Positions 18,836-28,520 of a stretch of DNA of 64,000 bases are shown here, piece after piece. Each line of letters begins with the position of its first letter. Within the stretch, counting starts at the first letter, position 1. The notes under the pieces are model-generated. The model was not told the DNA's origin, made no database searches, and saw nothing but the letters and a program-made list of their open reading frames with translations. The DNA is from Cordylochernes scorpioides (lineage: Eukaryota; Arthropoda; Arachnida; Pseudoscorpiones; Chernetidae): the NCBI GenBank assembly GCA_030710605.1, contig CP092879.1, positions 80,577,853-80,641,852 on the forward strand, written 5' to 3'. The position numbers and the translations under genes were made by a program.

Positions 18836-19690
18836 ATGGAGGATCAACGAATTTGCTTCAAGTTCTGTGTAAAAACGGATTCAAGGGTGCCGACATTTTT
18901 TGGATGTTGCAAACAGCCTACGGGGATGCCGTCATGAGCCGAAGACGAGTTTTCAAGGAAGGTCGGAAAGAGACCGCCGAAAACGAGCGATCCGAGAGAC
19001 CGTCCATATCAACCAAGCCTGAAAAAGTGGACAAGGTGTTGGAACTGGTGCGTGAAGACCAACGAATAACTGTCAGGGAGGTCGCCGAAGAAGCAGGGAT
19101 ATCATTCGGGTCGACTCAATCGATAATGAAGGACATTTTGGGAGTGAGAAGACTCAACGCCGTTCTCGTTCCTAAAGATTTGACTTTTGATCAAAAGAAC
19201 GTCCGGAAAGAAACGGCCAGTCTCAATCTCGAAGCGACAACCGACGACCCCGAATTGCTGAAGAGGGTCATTACTGGAGACGAAACATGGATTTATGGCT
19301 TCGAATCGGAAACTACCCAACAGGTATCGAAGTGACGCTTCAAAAATGAGCCGAGACCAAAGAAAGCGAGGAAGACTCCCAGCAAAGTCAAGGTCATGTT
19401 GACGGTGTTCTTCGACTATCAGGGCATCGTTTATCATGAATTTCAACAACAAGGCTCTACAATAACTGCTGACCCCTACCTGGGAGTTTTGAGGCGATTG
19501 AGGGAAGCGATCAGGCAGAAACGGCCGGATCTGTGGAGGAGCAAGTCGTGGATCCTCCACCACGATAACGCGCCGGCGCACACAGCCCTTAAAATCGAAG
19601 TTCCTGCAGGACCACTCAACCTCTGTGTTCCCCCAACCCCCCTACAGTCCCGATTTAGCCCCTGCGACTTCTTCCTTTTTGTAAATCTCT
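18836..19690 (+). pseudogene. Mariner transposase, copy 2, dead and 3'-truncated
   Basis: Starts ATGGAGGATCAACGAATTTG (MEDQRICFKFCVK). It then shifts frame to NGFKGADIFWMLQTAYGD, loses the EWYKRF-like segment after RRRV, and continues VREDQRITVREVAEEAGIS and the first catalytic TGDETWIYGFE. A TGA at 19333-19335 interrupts. The frame resumes with MLTVFFDYQGIVYHEF, REAIRQKRPDLWRSK and the second catalytic HHDNAPAH, which is intact here. The third motif is shifted (SPCDFFLF) and homology stops at 19690, so the C terminus is missing. It clearly differs from copy 1, so the two are separate subfamilies, not a duplication. A possible TIR-like GATCAAAAAGTTTCGACAA lies at about 18638. Confidence 0.9.
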
Positions 19691-19699
19691 AAAAAAGTT

Positions 19700-20195
19700 G
19701 AAGAGTCGGAAATTTTTGAGAGGTTTTTGTCAGATTTTCAACCAGGAAAAACAAAAATTAATCAAGTACTAAAATTTCATATATTTTATTTTTATTTGAA
19801 TTATATAAAAAGTCTATAAAAATTATTTTCTGAATTTTTAAACATACTCACACGTCATGACAATTGAATTTTTCGGTTTTTAAAAATAAAATGTGTCACT
19901 TACAAAATAATAGAACCATGACCCATTTGATTAAAATAAGTATAAAATGTCGAATAAAATGAAAACTCCCAGGTTTTTTATCCAAGTGGATTTTTACTCA
20001 AGTTTATATGTATAAAATAAAATGATGTTTTAAGTTAAATATTATTCGCTATAATTATATTTAGACCCTGCGTTGCCCAGATTCTCCTAGAATGAATATT
20101 TGCCCTAAAATGATGCTTTAGCAAATATTATTTATATTATAATGTGTGGAAAAAACAACAGAAAAAATAAAAAATAAGTGGGTCATGTGATGATA
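19700..20195. other. AT-rich spacer, nothing recognised
   Basis: No ORF. A moderately conserved-looking stretch, CCTGCGTTGCCCAGATTCTC near 20067, may be an old retroelement scrap, but I cannot place it. Confidence 0.35.
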
Positions 20196-20204
20196 TTAAA
20201 AATA

Positions 20205-20328
20205 AAAAAGTATATCCTGACCAGGAACAGACTAAATCAATGTTTAGTTGATTTCTGTTCCACCAGATGGCGCTCTGTCTTCTGAAAAGCACATGTGATC
20301 CTGGTCAGGATATGCCTTTTTATTTTTT
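20205..20328. mobile_element. MITE, TATATCCTGACC ends, copy 1
   Basis: GTATATCCTGACCAGGA on the left and TCCTGGTCAGGATATGCC on the right form inverted ends. The interior has GTTTAGTTGATTTCTGTTCC and CCAGATGGCGCTCTG. The element at 24550-24724 has the same ends and interior. A single end with CATATATCCTTGACCGCTCA lies at about 3288. Confidence 0.8.
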
Positions 20329-21401
20329 ATTATAAAGTGTATATTTTAAAAAATTATCTCATTCTAGAATTAAATAACTGGAAAAGCTCTTATTCATCAA
20401 TTAGTCGTTAAGACGTACTCATGCAGGATAAATGAGGGCGAAGATCAGTGACCAGAAATCAAAGTTTTAATTGGAGTCGTCAGGGGCTTAGCGAGAAAAA
20501 GAGTAAAATAAAAAATAGATGTGCCAGCGTGTGGCATGAGAGTGCCCTGGAATATAAAAAAAAACAATTTGCACGTGTCCAAGCCAGAAGTTGGGATAGG
20601 TAAATCTGGGGGACGGTGTGTCAATATTGTTAATTACGAAATCAAAGTAGGTCAAGTCTAGCCTGCGAAGGAGTTAAAAGTTCCTGCGCGAAAGGAATAT
20701 TAGTATTTATTAAGAAGTAACCTTTAAAGTGGTTGATTAAGAGGTTATTGAAGATTGCCCTGTTTTTAGATAATGATTTTTAGTTTGATTATAAAAGAAT
20801 ATCTCATTGAGATATGAAATTGCGAAATTAAGGCTTTGCATATAGCGTTAAAGGATTTGAAAAATCGAAAATAGAATTGCGAAGTTAAATGCAAAGTAAT
20901 CTTTATAAAAAAGTAAAAATAGTGATGACATAATACAAAGATTACACACTATAGCAGTATATAAGGGGTAATAGAAAGTGAAAATATTAAATTAAAAAAA
21001 GAGCAATAATATACTCGATACCATATAACATGGTAGCGGAAGATGAAACAATGTAAAAAACATATAATTTATAAAGTGAGAGAAAATATAAAATGAAAAA
21101 TGCAAATTAGTGATATAAACATGAAATATAAACTTGAGATTATTAGATATGAAAGATAAAATATAAAGTTGATTATAGAATAGAGTCATAAAGAAAAAGT
21201 AAATAAGTTTTGGTAAAGAAAAATAAAATAAAATGACAATAATCTAAACTGATTGGTTGACGTAAAAATAAAAACTTATAAGAGCTAGATATTGATTAGA
21301 TAAAGGATATTTTAAAGAATGTTCATCGAGAAAGAAGAGCAAGTAAGATTATACATAGAAATTATTTTGAAAATAGAGCAATCCATACTTAATTCATTAG
21401 A
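20329..21401. other. Intergenic sequence, nothing recognised
   Basis: Mixed AT-rich sequence with several GC-richer patches (20420-20680). No gene. Possibly an old, unrecognisable LTR element. Confidence 0.35.
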
Positions 21402-21952
21402 TAATAAAAGGCATATATTGGATTTAATAAAATATTTATTTTGCCTATATTTCGGCTGGCTGAACGCCAACCTTTATCGAGGCATTACATTTTTGTATAC
21501 ACAAACTCAGCGCTGCATAGTGTTATAATATCACAGTTGAAATCAATTAAAATACAGAGTAGGTGGGAGAAATTTGTGCCTGAAAAAATTATTATAAAAA
21601 TGCAATCAAAAATGTAAAATATCTTAAAATATAAAAGGAAAAAAAAGTTCTATCTTATATTTAAAAATATGTACTCATTACAATTTTTTTTATAAGATAG
21701 AACTTTTTTTCCTTTTATATTTTAAGATATTTTACATTTTTGATTGCATTTTTATAATAATTTTTTCAAGCACAAATTTCTCCCACCTACTCTGTATTTT
21801 AATTGATTTCAACTGTGATATTATAACACTATGCGGCGCTGAGTTTGTGTATACAAAAAATGTAATGCCTCGATAAAGGTTGGCGTTCAGCCAGCCGAAA
21901 TATTGGCAAAATAAATATTTTATTAAATCCAATATATGCCTTTTATTATCTA
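21402..21952. mobile_element. Long foldback element, two ~255-bp near-identical arms
   Basis: From AGGCATATATTGGATTTAAT through GAGTAGGTGGGAGAAATTTG-like blocks to ATAGAACTTTTTTT the left arm is repeated inverted on the right, with about 30 bp between. Only a handful of mismatches are visible (for example GCTGCAT/GCCGCAT, GCCTATA/GCCAATA), so the arms are young or homogenised. Each arm carries CTCGATAAAGG, GTTGGCGTTCAGCCA and CCGAAATAT. Ends match the 165-bp element at 3353-3517. Confidence 0.9.
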
Positions 21953-23880
21953 ATAGAAATTATATATCGTGAAAGAATGGAAAGTTGTAGGCCAAATGTA
22001 TGTTCCTGTTTTTTAGGATGGGTAGAGAGAGCTTTAAATTGTCCTCGATTGATATCTTGGGTCTTGTTGGCCTAAGTTGTTCTAACTTATCGAATTTGTT
22101 TTATGTTTGACGCGACTCGTGGATCACATTGTTTCCAACTGTGAAACTCACTGAGTCCTAATGTTGTCGATTTTTTTTAACATGTGTGGGTGTGTGTTAT
22201 TTTTGTAGGTAAAATGTTGTCCTTGGTTCTAAGTGTCGATGTTAAGTGGACAAGTTAATCGAGGGCGAGAGAATCTAGACCTGGTGACTTGGTTTTGGGT
22301 CATTAATAAAAAATAGATATGTTCATTCATTGGAGTTCAGTGGGCGGGATCAGTTATTGAATTAATTAGTTATTCTGTTAGTGAACTGATTTGTTAGTAA
22401 ATGTAAAATAACGTGTTAGGCAAGTTATTTGTATCCAAATGGGATATCGGCGTAGATTAATTACTTAGGGATTAGAACGGTTTATAATAAAAAGCACGCA
22501 CTAATATTTGATTTCATAGCTGGTGAACATTCATTAGAGTGACACCGAGCAATAACGATGGGTCGTAACAAGATGTCGGCTGTTTGTTTGCTCGTGTCCA
22601 GCGGAAGAGGGGGGAGCGAAGCTATTTTTAATGCGATTCCGGATTTAGGTCAGGGAGCCCTTTGCGGGGCTGCTTGCTTTCTTCCAACTTATTGGATTTG
22701 TTAATTCGAACTACGTTTGGAGATATTATTTCTATAATTGTAAACGCAAAAGCGTTTTGATTTGTCACGTTTGGTGACAAGCGTTATGGGATTGACATAG
22801 GGAGATACAGAGGTTCAATTATCCCGTGTTTAAGCATTTGTTCGATTTGTGTTTGTATTTCGAAAATCCAGATATTGTATCTATTGATATTAAATCGAAT
22901 GGTTGTTGTATTTCGAGGTTGTTGGGGACTTGATAAAATTGTTATTCAGTGATATCAGGTTAGAAGTGAGTGAAAGTGCGACTTTCGACGTGGACACGCT
23001 TTGAGGTGATTGTGTCACAGGCGTGAAGGCGTCTTTGGCCTGAAAAGTGAAAAGGTTTTGTGGTGTGGCTCTGTGACACGAAGCGAAAAAATTGTGAATG
23101 AAAAGGTGTCACGTGAAGTCTTTGTTTTGTACAAAATCTAACCTGTTTCACCATGAATAACAAATTTACTAAATTCATGGGTGCTGGTTGTACGAACATA
23201 TATCGAGAATTTTTATATTGTTATTGGATATGGCACGTTTAATGTGAAATTTTTTAGTGTTTAGTGGGGCGACGTTATGGAGCTTGTGTGGCTCGAAATT
23301 GGATTTGGGTGTTAAGTCGCGCACTAAAAATTTGTTGCCAATTAGAAAAAGTGATGTGAGAGGGTGTTGTTTATTTTGTTGAGAGCGGTTTGTCGATATT
23401 TAAATATGCATGTAAAAGGAAGGAGTGTAGTTATGTGGGAATTTAACGATTGGAATAGTTTTGGAAGGCTGTGACTTAGGTTACTTCTGTCTAAAGCTAT
23501 GAAAGAAAAGGACATAGGGGCGTTGAAAATGGGATTAGGAACATTATAATGAGGTTAAATAAGAGTGTTGGAGTTCACCACGTGAACTCAGATAATGGAT
23601 TTTCCAACCTTATTTACATTTTTTCCCTTTGAAGCCAATATATCTACTACAAGCTTTGTTTTTGGCCTTATTCTGGCGGCTTCTGTCAATTTTTCCTATT
23701 TTTTAATTGATTTTTTAGCTCTATATAGGCACACAACTATCCTTTTGCAATGTATTTCTTTATTGGGATTATTGGTGAGTTTCTACACAGACGCATCTTC
23801 TGTCAAAAAGAAGGAAAGAAGAAAATTCTGACCTTCTGAATAACACCACTATTATTATCGATGATAAGGCACAATTTGGA
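21953..23880. other. 1.9 kb without recognisable features
   Basis: GT-rich on the plus strand with no convincing ORF; the 79- and 78-codon frames at 22960-23199 (-) and 23595-23831 (+) have no domain resemblance. TGGGTCGTAACAAGATG at 22559 vaguely recalls an LTR-internal junction, but nothing else supports one. Confidence 0.35.
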
Positions 23881-23886
23881 TTATAG

Positions 23887-24065
23887 ATTATAAACACAAG
23901 GTAATAAGATACCTAATCCAAATAAATAAATAGTGTGGGCGTTAAGGTAACAATGTTGCTACCATCATCAAATTCAGTACTTTTGTCTGATGATGTTAAC
24001 AACCCTGTTACTGAAATGTCACACGCTATTCATTTAGATTTGGTTTTATTACCTTGTGTTTATAA
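23887..24065. mobile_element. Foldback/MITE, AAACACAAGGTAATAA ends
   Basis: TTATAAACACAAGGTAATAA on the left matches TTATTACCTTGTGTTTATAA on the right, 179 bp overall. The right arm contains TCTGATGATGTTAAC (23986) and GTTACTGAAATGTC. The left arm has the inverted counterpart (TTGATGATGGTAGC on the minus strand). Confidence 0.85.
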
Positions 24066-24540
24066 CAATTATTATCATTATTATCGATCACAATCATAAA
24101 CCTATTTGCAGATTGTTATTTATCTCTCAAATATCTCTAATTTTTACAGCTCCAATTCAACACCATGTTTTAACATTTATAAAATGAGAATTCTATAGTA
24201 TGCAATAGTAGTAGTATGCATTTTTTTTTTAATCAGAATTTTTTAATTTATTTGGTATAGAGAGAGAGAGAGAGGCAGCCAATAAACAACACTTTTGGGC
24301 TTTCTATTAGCTGATTGGTTGACATCTTAGTCCAATTGCGAGATAATAAGGAGATATCCAATCAAATTTCATCTTTTCAACCTTCCAGAAATTCTCTGGT
24401 CTTTTTTCACAAACTGTTGAAGGTGGTTTCTATATAGAGCAGGTTCACCTATATTTGCTATTGTACCTCTATGCAACAAGCTGGGATATATGTAGATATG
24501 TGAAAAATATGAAAATTTATATATAAAATGTTAGATATTG
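24066..24540. other. AT-rich spacer with a short (GA)n run
   Basis: Only a GAGAGAGAGAGAGA run at about 24258-24273 stands out. No gene or recurring repeat was seen. Confidence 0.45.
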
Positions 24541-24549
24541 ATATTAAAA

Positions 24550-24724
24550 ATTAAAAAGGCATATCCTGACTGCTCACCACAGCATTTCTTGATCAATGAA
24601 GAAAATGAGTTGGCCAAATATTATGGAACAAACTAAGTCAAAGTTTAGTTGATTTTTGTTCCACTAGATGGCGCTCTGCCATTTAAAATGTTCATGAGAG
24701 CGGTCAGGAAATGTCTTTTTAATT
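24550..24724. mobile_element. MITE, CATATCCTGAC ends, copy 2
   Basis: AAAAAGGCATATCCTGAC on the left and GGTCAGGAAATGTCTTTTT on the right. The interior GTTTAGTTGATTTTTGTTCC and ACTAGATGGCGCTCTG match copy 1 at 20205-20328. Confidence 0.8.
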
Positions 24725-25321
24725 TTCAATATGTAGATATGTGTGTGATAGAGCTCCGTCCATTTCCTATGTAACAGTGTTGATACATATTTATATGTTG
24801 CTCTTTCCTCTCAAGAGTTTTTAAATAAATAAAAAAATAAACATTTTTATATAAAAATTGAATTTGCAGAGAAAAATTTAAAGTTTTCCCTCTTCTGAAC
24901 TGTGTGCCTTGAAAAAAAATTGCTAAATAAAAGCTATTAAGGTGATATGCAAATTGATAGTTGGTGATATTTAGGATTATGATGGAAGCAGTTTGTTCTT
25001 GTTGTCTCCTTTTGGCCGGTATGTCAATATGTAATTTAAAATTTGCATATTAAGCTTTCATTGAAGACAATATATTTTTTTTGCAGCTAGATCTGAATTT
25101 TACTAATATATATTTTTGCTTCTTTTTATATGAGGACTCTTTATTGAATCTCCATCATAAAATAAATCTGTGAATTTTATTTTTTATTCATTTGGTCACA
25201 CTGTATGGCTGCTTTTTTTTAAATATAGATTTTGCTTATCCTATTTTTCTTTTGGCTTAATTTTTTTTCTACTCCTCAAATTTTCCTATTGTTTTATAAA
25301 TTCTATATATATATTTTTTAA
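24725..25321. other. AT-rich spacer with a weak inverted pair
   Basis: GATATGCAAATTGATAG (about 24945) and AATTTGCATATTAAGC (about 25038) are loosely inverted. Otherwise nothing was recognised. Confidence 0.35.
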
Positions 25322-26096
25322 TATGATGCACTAGCGCGCCATCTGTTATCAAAATTCAAAACTATTTTAAAGGCGTAAGATTCTTTTTGATATTAAACAA
25401 TTTATACTGCCCTTACTGCAATGGAAAAATTAATGAGAGGGCCTGGCTCATCAGTGGTGAACCCTCTCAGCGTTTTCACCAGTTTAATCTACCATACCGC
25501 TGTTATATTGCATTTTTGGAACTTCCTTTTATAGTGATACTGTTGGTAGACTCTTTGAATGGGTATTTTAGAAGAACTATGGACATAAGCTTTGAGGACA
25601 GTAGAATTACATACATTTATAAATATATAATATGCTTCGAGCAATCGCTCGTCCGCAAATATCAAATTATTTTTTTATTAGAACATTTATAATATGATGC
25701 ACTAGCGCGCCATCTGTTATCAAAATTCAAAACTATTTTAAAGGCGTTAGATTCTTTTTGATATTAAACAATTTGATATTTGCGGAAGAGCGATTGCTCG
25801 AAGCATATTATATATTTATAAATGTATGTAATTCTACTGTCCTCAAAGCTTATGTCCATAGTTCTTCTAAAATACCCATTCAAAGAGTCTACCAACAGCA
25901 TCACTATGAAAGGAAGTTCCAAAAATGCAATATAACAGCGGTATGGTATATTAAAGTGGCGAAACCGCTGAGAGGGTTCACCATTGATGAACCAGGCCCT
26001 CTCATTGATTTTTCCATTGCAGTAAGGGCAGTAGAAATTGTTTAATATCAAAAAGAATCTTACGCCTTTAAAATAGTTTTGAATTTTGATATTCAT
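25322..26096. mobile_element. Compound foldback of the GCGCGCCATCT family
   Basis: A first copy begins GATGCACTAGCGCGCCATCT (25325) and runs to about 25692. A second terminus of identical sequence at 25694 is followed by the whole body in inverted orientation to about 26096. Each body holds TACTGCCCTTACTGCAATGG, the hairpin GGCTCA-loop-TGAACC (25445-25463; mirrored at 25975-25993), GGACATAAGCTTTGAGGACA and ATATGCTTCGAGCAAT. The bodies stay open for 101 and 113 codons with near-identical peptides, but this is expected of young inverted copies and is not taken as a gene. Relatives lie at 31.3, 31.75, 59.05, 59.44 and 60.76 kb. Confidence 0.85.
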
Positions 26097-26104
26097 TTTT
26101 GCCA

Positions 26105-27110
26105 ACTTTTACCCTTTTTTTTGTAGAGATGACAAGCTTTTTTTCCTTTCTATTTCATCTTCTGCTCATTTTTTTACTTTGATTTAAAATTATTATAAGA
26201 ATTATATTTTTTTAAGTCTTTATTTTTTAATAAAATATATTATTTATGAATATATTGTTTTTTTCTTTGAAAAATTAGAATTTTATGTTATATAAATTGG
26301 TTATTTTTAATATTACATTTTTCTAAATATAAAAATAAAATTATAAAATGATGATGCAATTTATTAATATATTTCTTTTTTAATATAATAATGTAAAATA
26401 TTTTGTGATAATCAATCAATGGAGTTGAGAAAAGTTCCATTATTTATAATGGTCCACACAGACAAAGGTTTTATACAGTTATTGGTTTTGAAAATAGAGT
26501 AATCCATAAATAAATCTTTAATTAAATATATTGGATCCAATATATGTCTTTTTAATTAAACAGTTATTGGTGCATAATTTACATAACAAACTTGTACACT
26601 ACACACTATACTGAAACAATTTGGACAATATGCAAAGTACAGCAGTTAGCCTTTGTGTAGGAATGTCATTTGCCACATACTGTGGTATCTGACCCTCCCA
26701 GCAAACTCTATTTTGTTGTAAATACATATTTTTCTACACAGATTCTTACACATGAGCTTACTTTTCAGCTTAACTTCACTCTGCACATTGGTTTCATTTT
26801 GCATATAACCCTTCCCCCCCCTTAAAGTTGCATATCCACTGCACATCTACGCCCCAAAATTTGCATAACCAACAGATTTCCTGCCATTAACATTTGAGAA
26901 AGGTGTTTTTGCATATTAGCAGAATAGAGTATGCAGATATATCTTGTGTTGTTTTAAACTCTCATGGATGGCTTGCAGACAAATTGTGTGTTAGGTGTCT
27001 AATATTTCATACAAATTAGTCATAAAACTGGTGTGACCCCTTCAATGAGGAATCATTGAGGCATTTCCTCCATAGCCATAGTTTTTCAACTGGCGGTAAA
27101 ACATTATGGT
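26105..27110. other. AT-rich region, includes a cluster of TTGCATA motifs
   Basis: No gene. Around 26625-26935 the motif TTTGCATA, its variants or its complement recurs about six times at 30-60 bp spacing. A CATATATTGGATC scrap lies near 26520-26555. Confidence 0.4.
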
Positions 27111-27116
27111 TATATA

Positions 27117-27277
27117 AATAATAAACAAAACGGCTCCTCCTTATTTTATATTCATCTCAAGCTTTCGGGTTTATATAAATCCTTCTACAGGAATCCTCAT
27201 CCTTATAATACTATGAAAGCTTGAGATGATATAAAGTAAGAAACTCACCCTCGATGTCCATTTTGTTTATTACTTAC
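27117..27277. mobile_element. Foldback/MITE with CTCAAGCTTTC inner arms
   Basis: AATAATAAACAAAACGG and CCATTTTGTTTATTACTT are outer ends; TTCATCTCAAGCTTTC and GAAAGCTTGAGATGA are inner arms. On the minus strand the centre reads GGATGAGGATTCCTGTAGAA, then CCCGAAAGCTTGAGAT, matching the 3' end of the Penelope-like element at 63963-63994. Confidence 0.75.
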
Positions 27278-27284
27278 ATATATA

Positions 27285-27535
27285 CAGTTAAACCTGTCTC
27301 TTGGGACTCACCAAAATATGGTGCTATAGAGAGGGGGTGCTATAGACAGGTCACTTTTAATGTACAGTTAAACCTGTCTATAGCTCTTGGGACTCACCAA
27401 AATATGGTGCTATAAAGAGGGGGTGATATAGACAGGTCACTTTTAATGTAAAATGTTTACATTTTAATGTTTAAAATTGGGCGCTATAGAGAGGAAGGCG
27501 CTATTTAGAGGGGTCGCTATAGAGAGGTTTAACTG
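27285..27535 (+). mobile_element. CAGTTAAACCTG MITE with partial internal duplication
   Basis: Terminal repeats CAGTTAAACCTGTC at 27285 and GAGAGGTTTAACTG ending 27535, TA-flanked. A second complete left terminus at about 27365 shows that one unit including the end was duplicated. Same family as 5307-6216. Confidence 0.85.
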
Positions 27536-27580
27536 TATATCGTAGAGGATTTTATTTGTTGAAAACATTATTGTTTTGTT

Positions 27581-27787
27581 AAGTTGAAAACATCAGGAAT
27601 CCAGCGGTAAGTTTCATTTAACTAAATTTGAATTTACAAATTTCTAGCTTTAGAGTACAAAAGCCTTTTTCTATAGGAGAAGAAAACGTTACAATAAACG
27701 TTGCAATTTTGTGCCTGAAAGGTAGAGATTTATAAATTAAAATGTTTTAAAAGAAACAATTCCCTGGAAGCCTGATGTTTTCAACTT
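27581..27787. mobile_element. Foldback/MITE with AGTTGAAAACATCAGG ends, copy 1
   Basis: AGTTGAAAACATCAGGAATC on the left mirrors GCCTGATGTTTTCAACT on the right (207 bp). The inner blocks CTAGCTTTAGAGTAC and GTGCCTGAAAGGTAGAG are also inverted. A diverged copy lies at 31014-31200. Confidence 0.75.
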
Positions 27788-27967
27788 TATATTGATAGAG
27801 GGGAATGTGTTTTTATTGAATTATTGTCTTGGTTTCTCCAGTTGTTCCATAAATGTACTAAGGGAACGTCTGCTTGAGCTGGTGTCTCCAATGTGTGAAT
27901 TCCAATAAATTCTATACTTAGTTCATCATTCCAGTACACAAATAACATTACCACTCAAACCCAGCTT

Positions 27968-28470
27968 ATGACATTTACAGTATATAATATGTACATCACA
28001 TTTACAGTAGATAATATGTACATCACATTTACAGTAGATAATATGTACATCACATTTACAGTAGATAATATGTACATCACATTTACAGTAGAAAATATGT
28101 ACATCACATTTACAGTAGATAATATGTACATCACATTTGCAGTAGATAATATGTACATCACATTTACAGTAGATAATATGTACATCACATTTGCAGTAGA
28201 TAATATGTACATCACATTTACAGTAGATAATATGTACATCACATTTACAGTAGATAATATGTACATCACATTTACAGTAGATAATATGTACATCACATTT
28301 ACAGTAGAAAATATGTACATCACATTTACAGTAGATAATATGTACATCACATTTACAGTAGATAATATGTACATCACATTTGCAGTAGATAATATGTACA
28401 TCACATTTACAGTAGATAATATGTACATCACATTTGCAGTAGATAATATGTACATCACATTTGCAGTAGA
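27968..28470. repeat. 27-bp minisatellite, about 18 copies
   Basis: Unit CATTTACAGTAGATAATATG then TACATCA (27 bp), with only two variable sites (TTTACAG/TTTGCAG and GATAATA/GAAAATA). As 27 is divisible by three, both strands show a single long open frame (168 and 167 codons, period nine residues). There is no start context, splice site or domain, and the two antiparallel frames argue against coding. Confidence 0.97.
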
Positions 28471-28520
28471 ATAAAATAATAATTTATTAGATGACTTTAA
28501 ATAGTTAATAAGTTTGAAGG

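Noticed and set aside
23595-23831. A 78-codon hydrophobic frame as a membrane protein
   Set aside because: The hydrophobicity comes from T-rich DNA; there is no splice, promoter or homology support.
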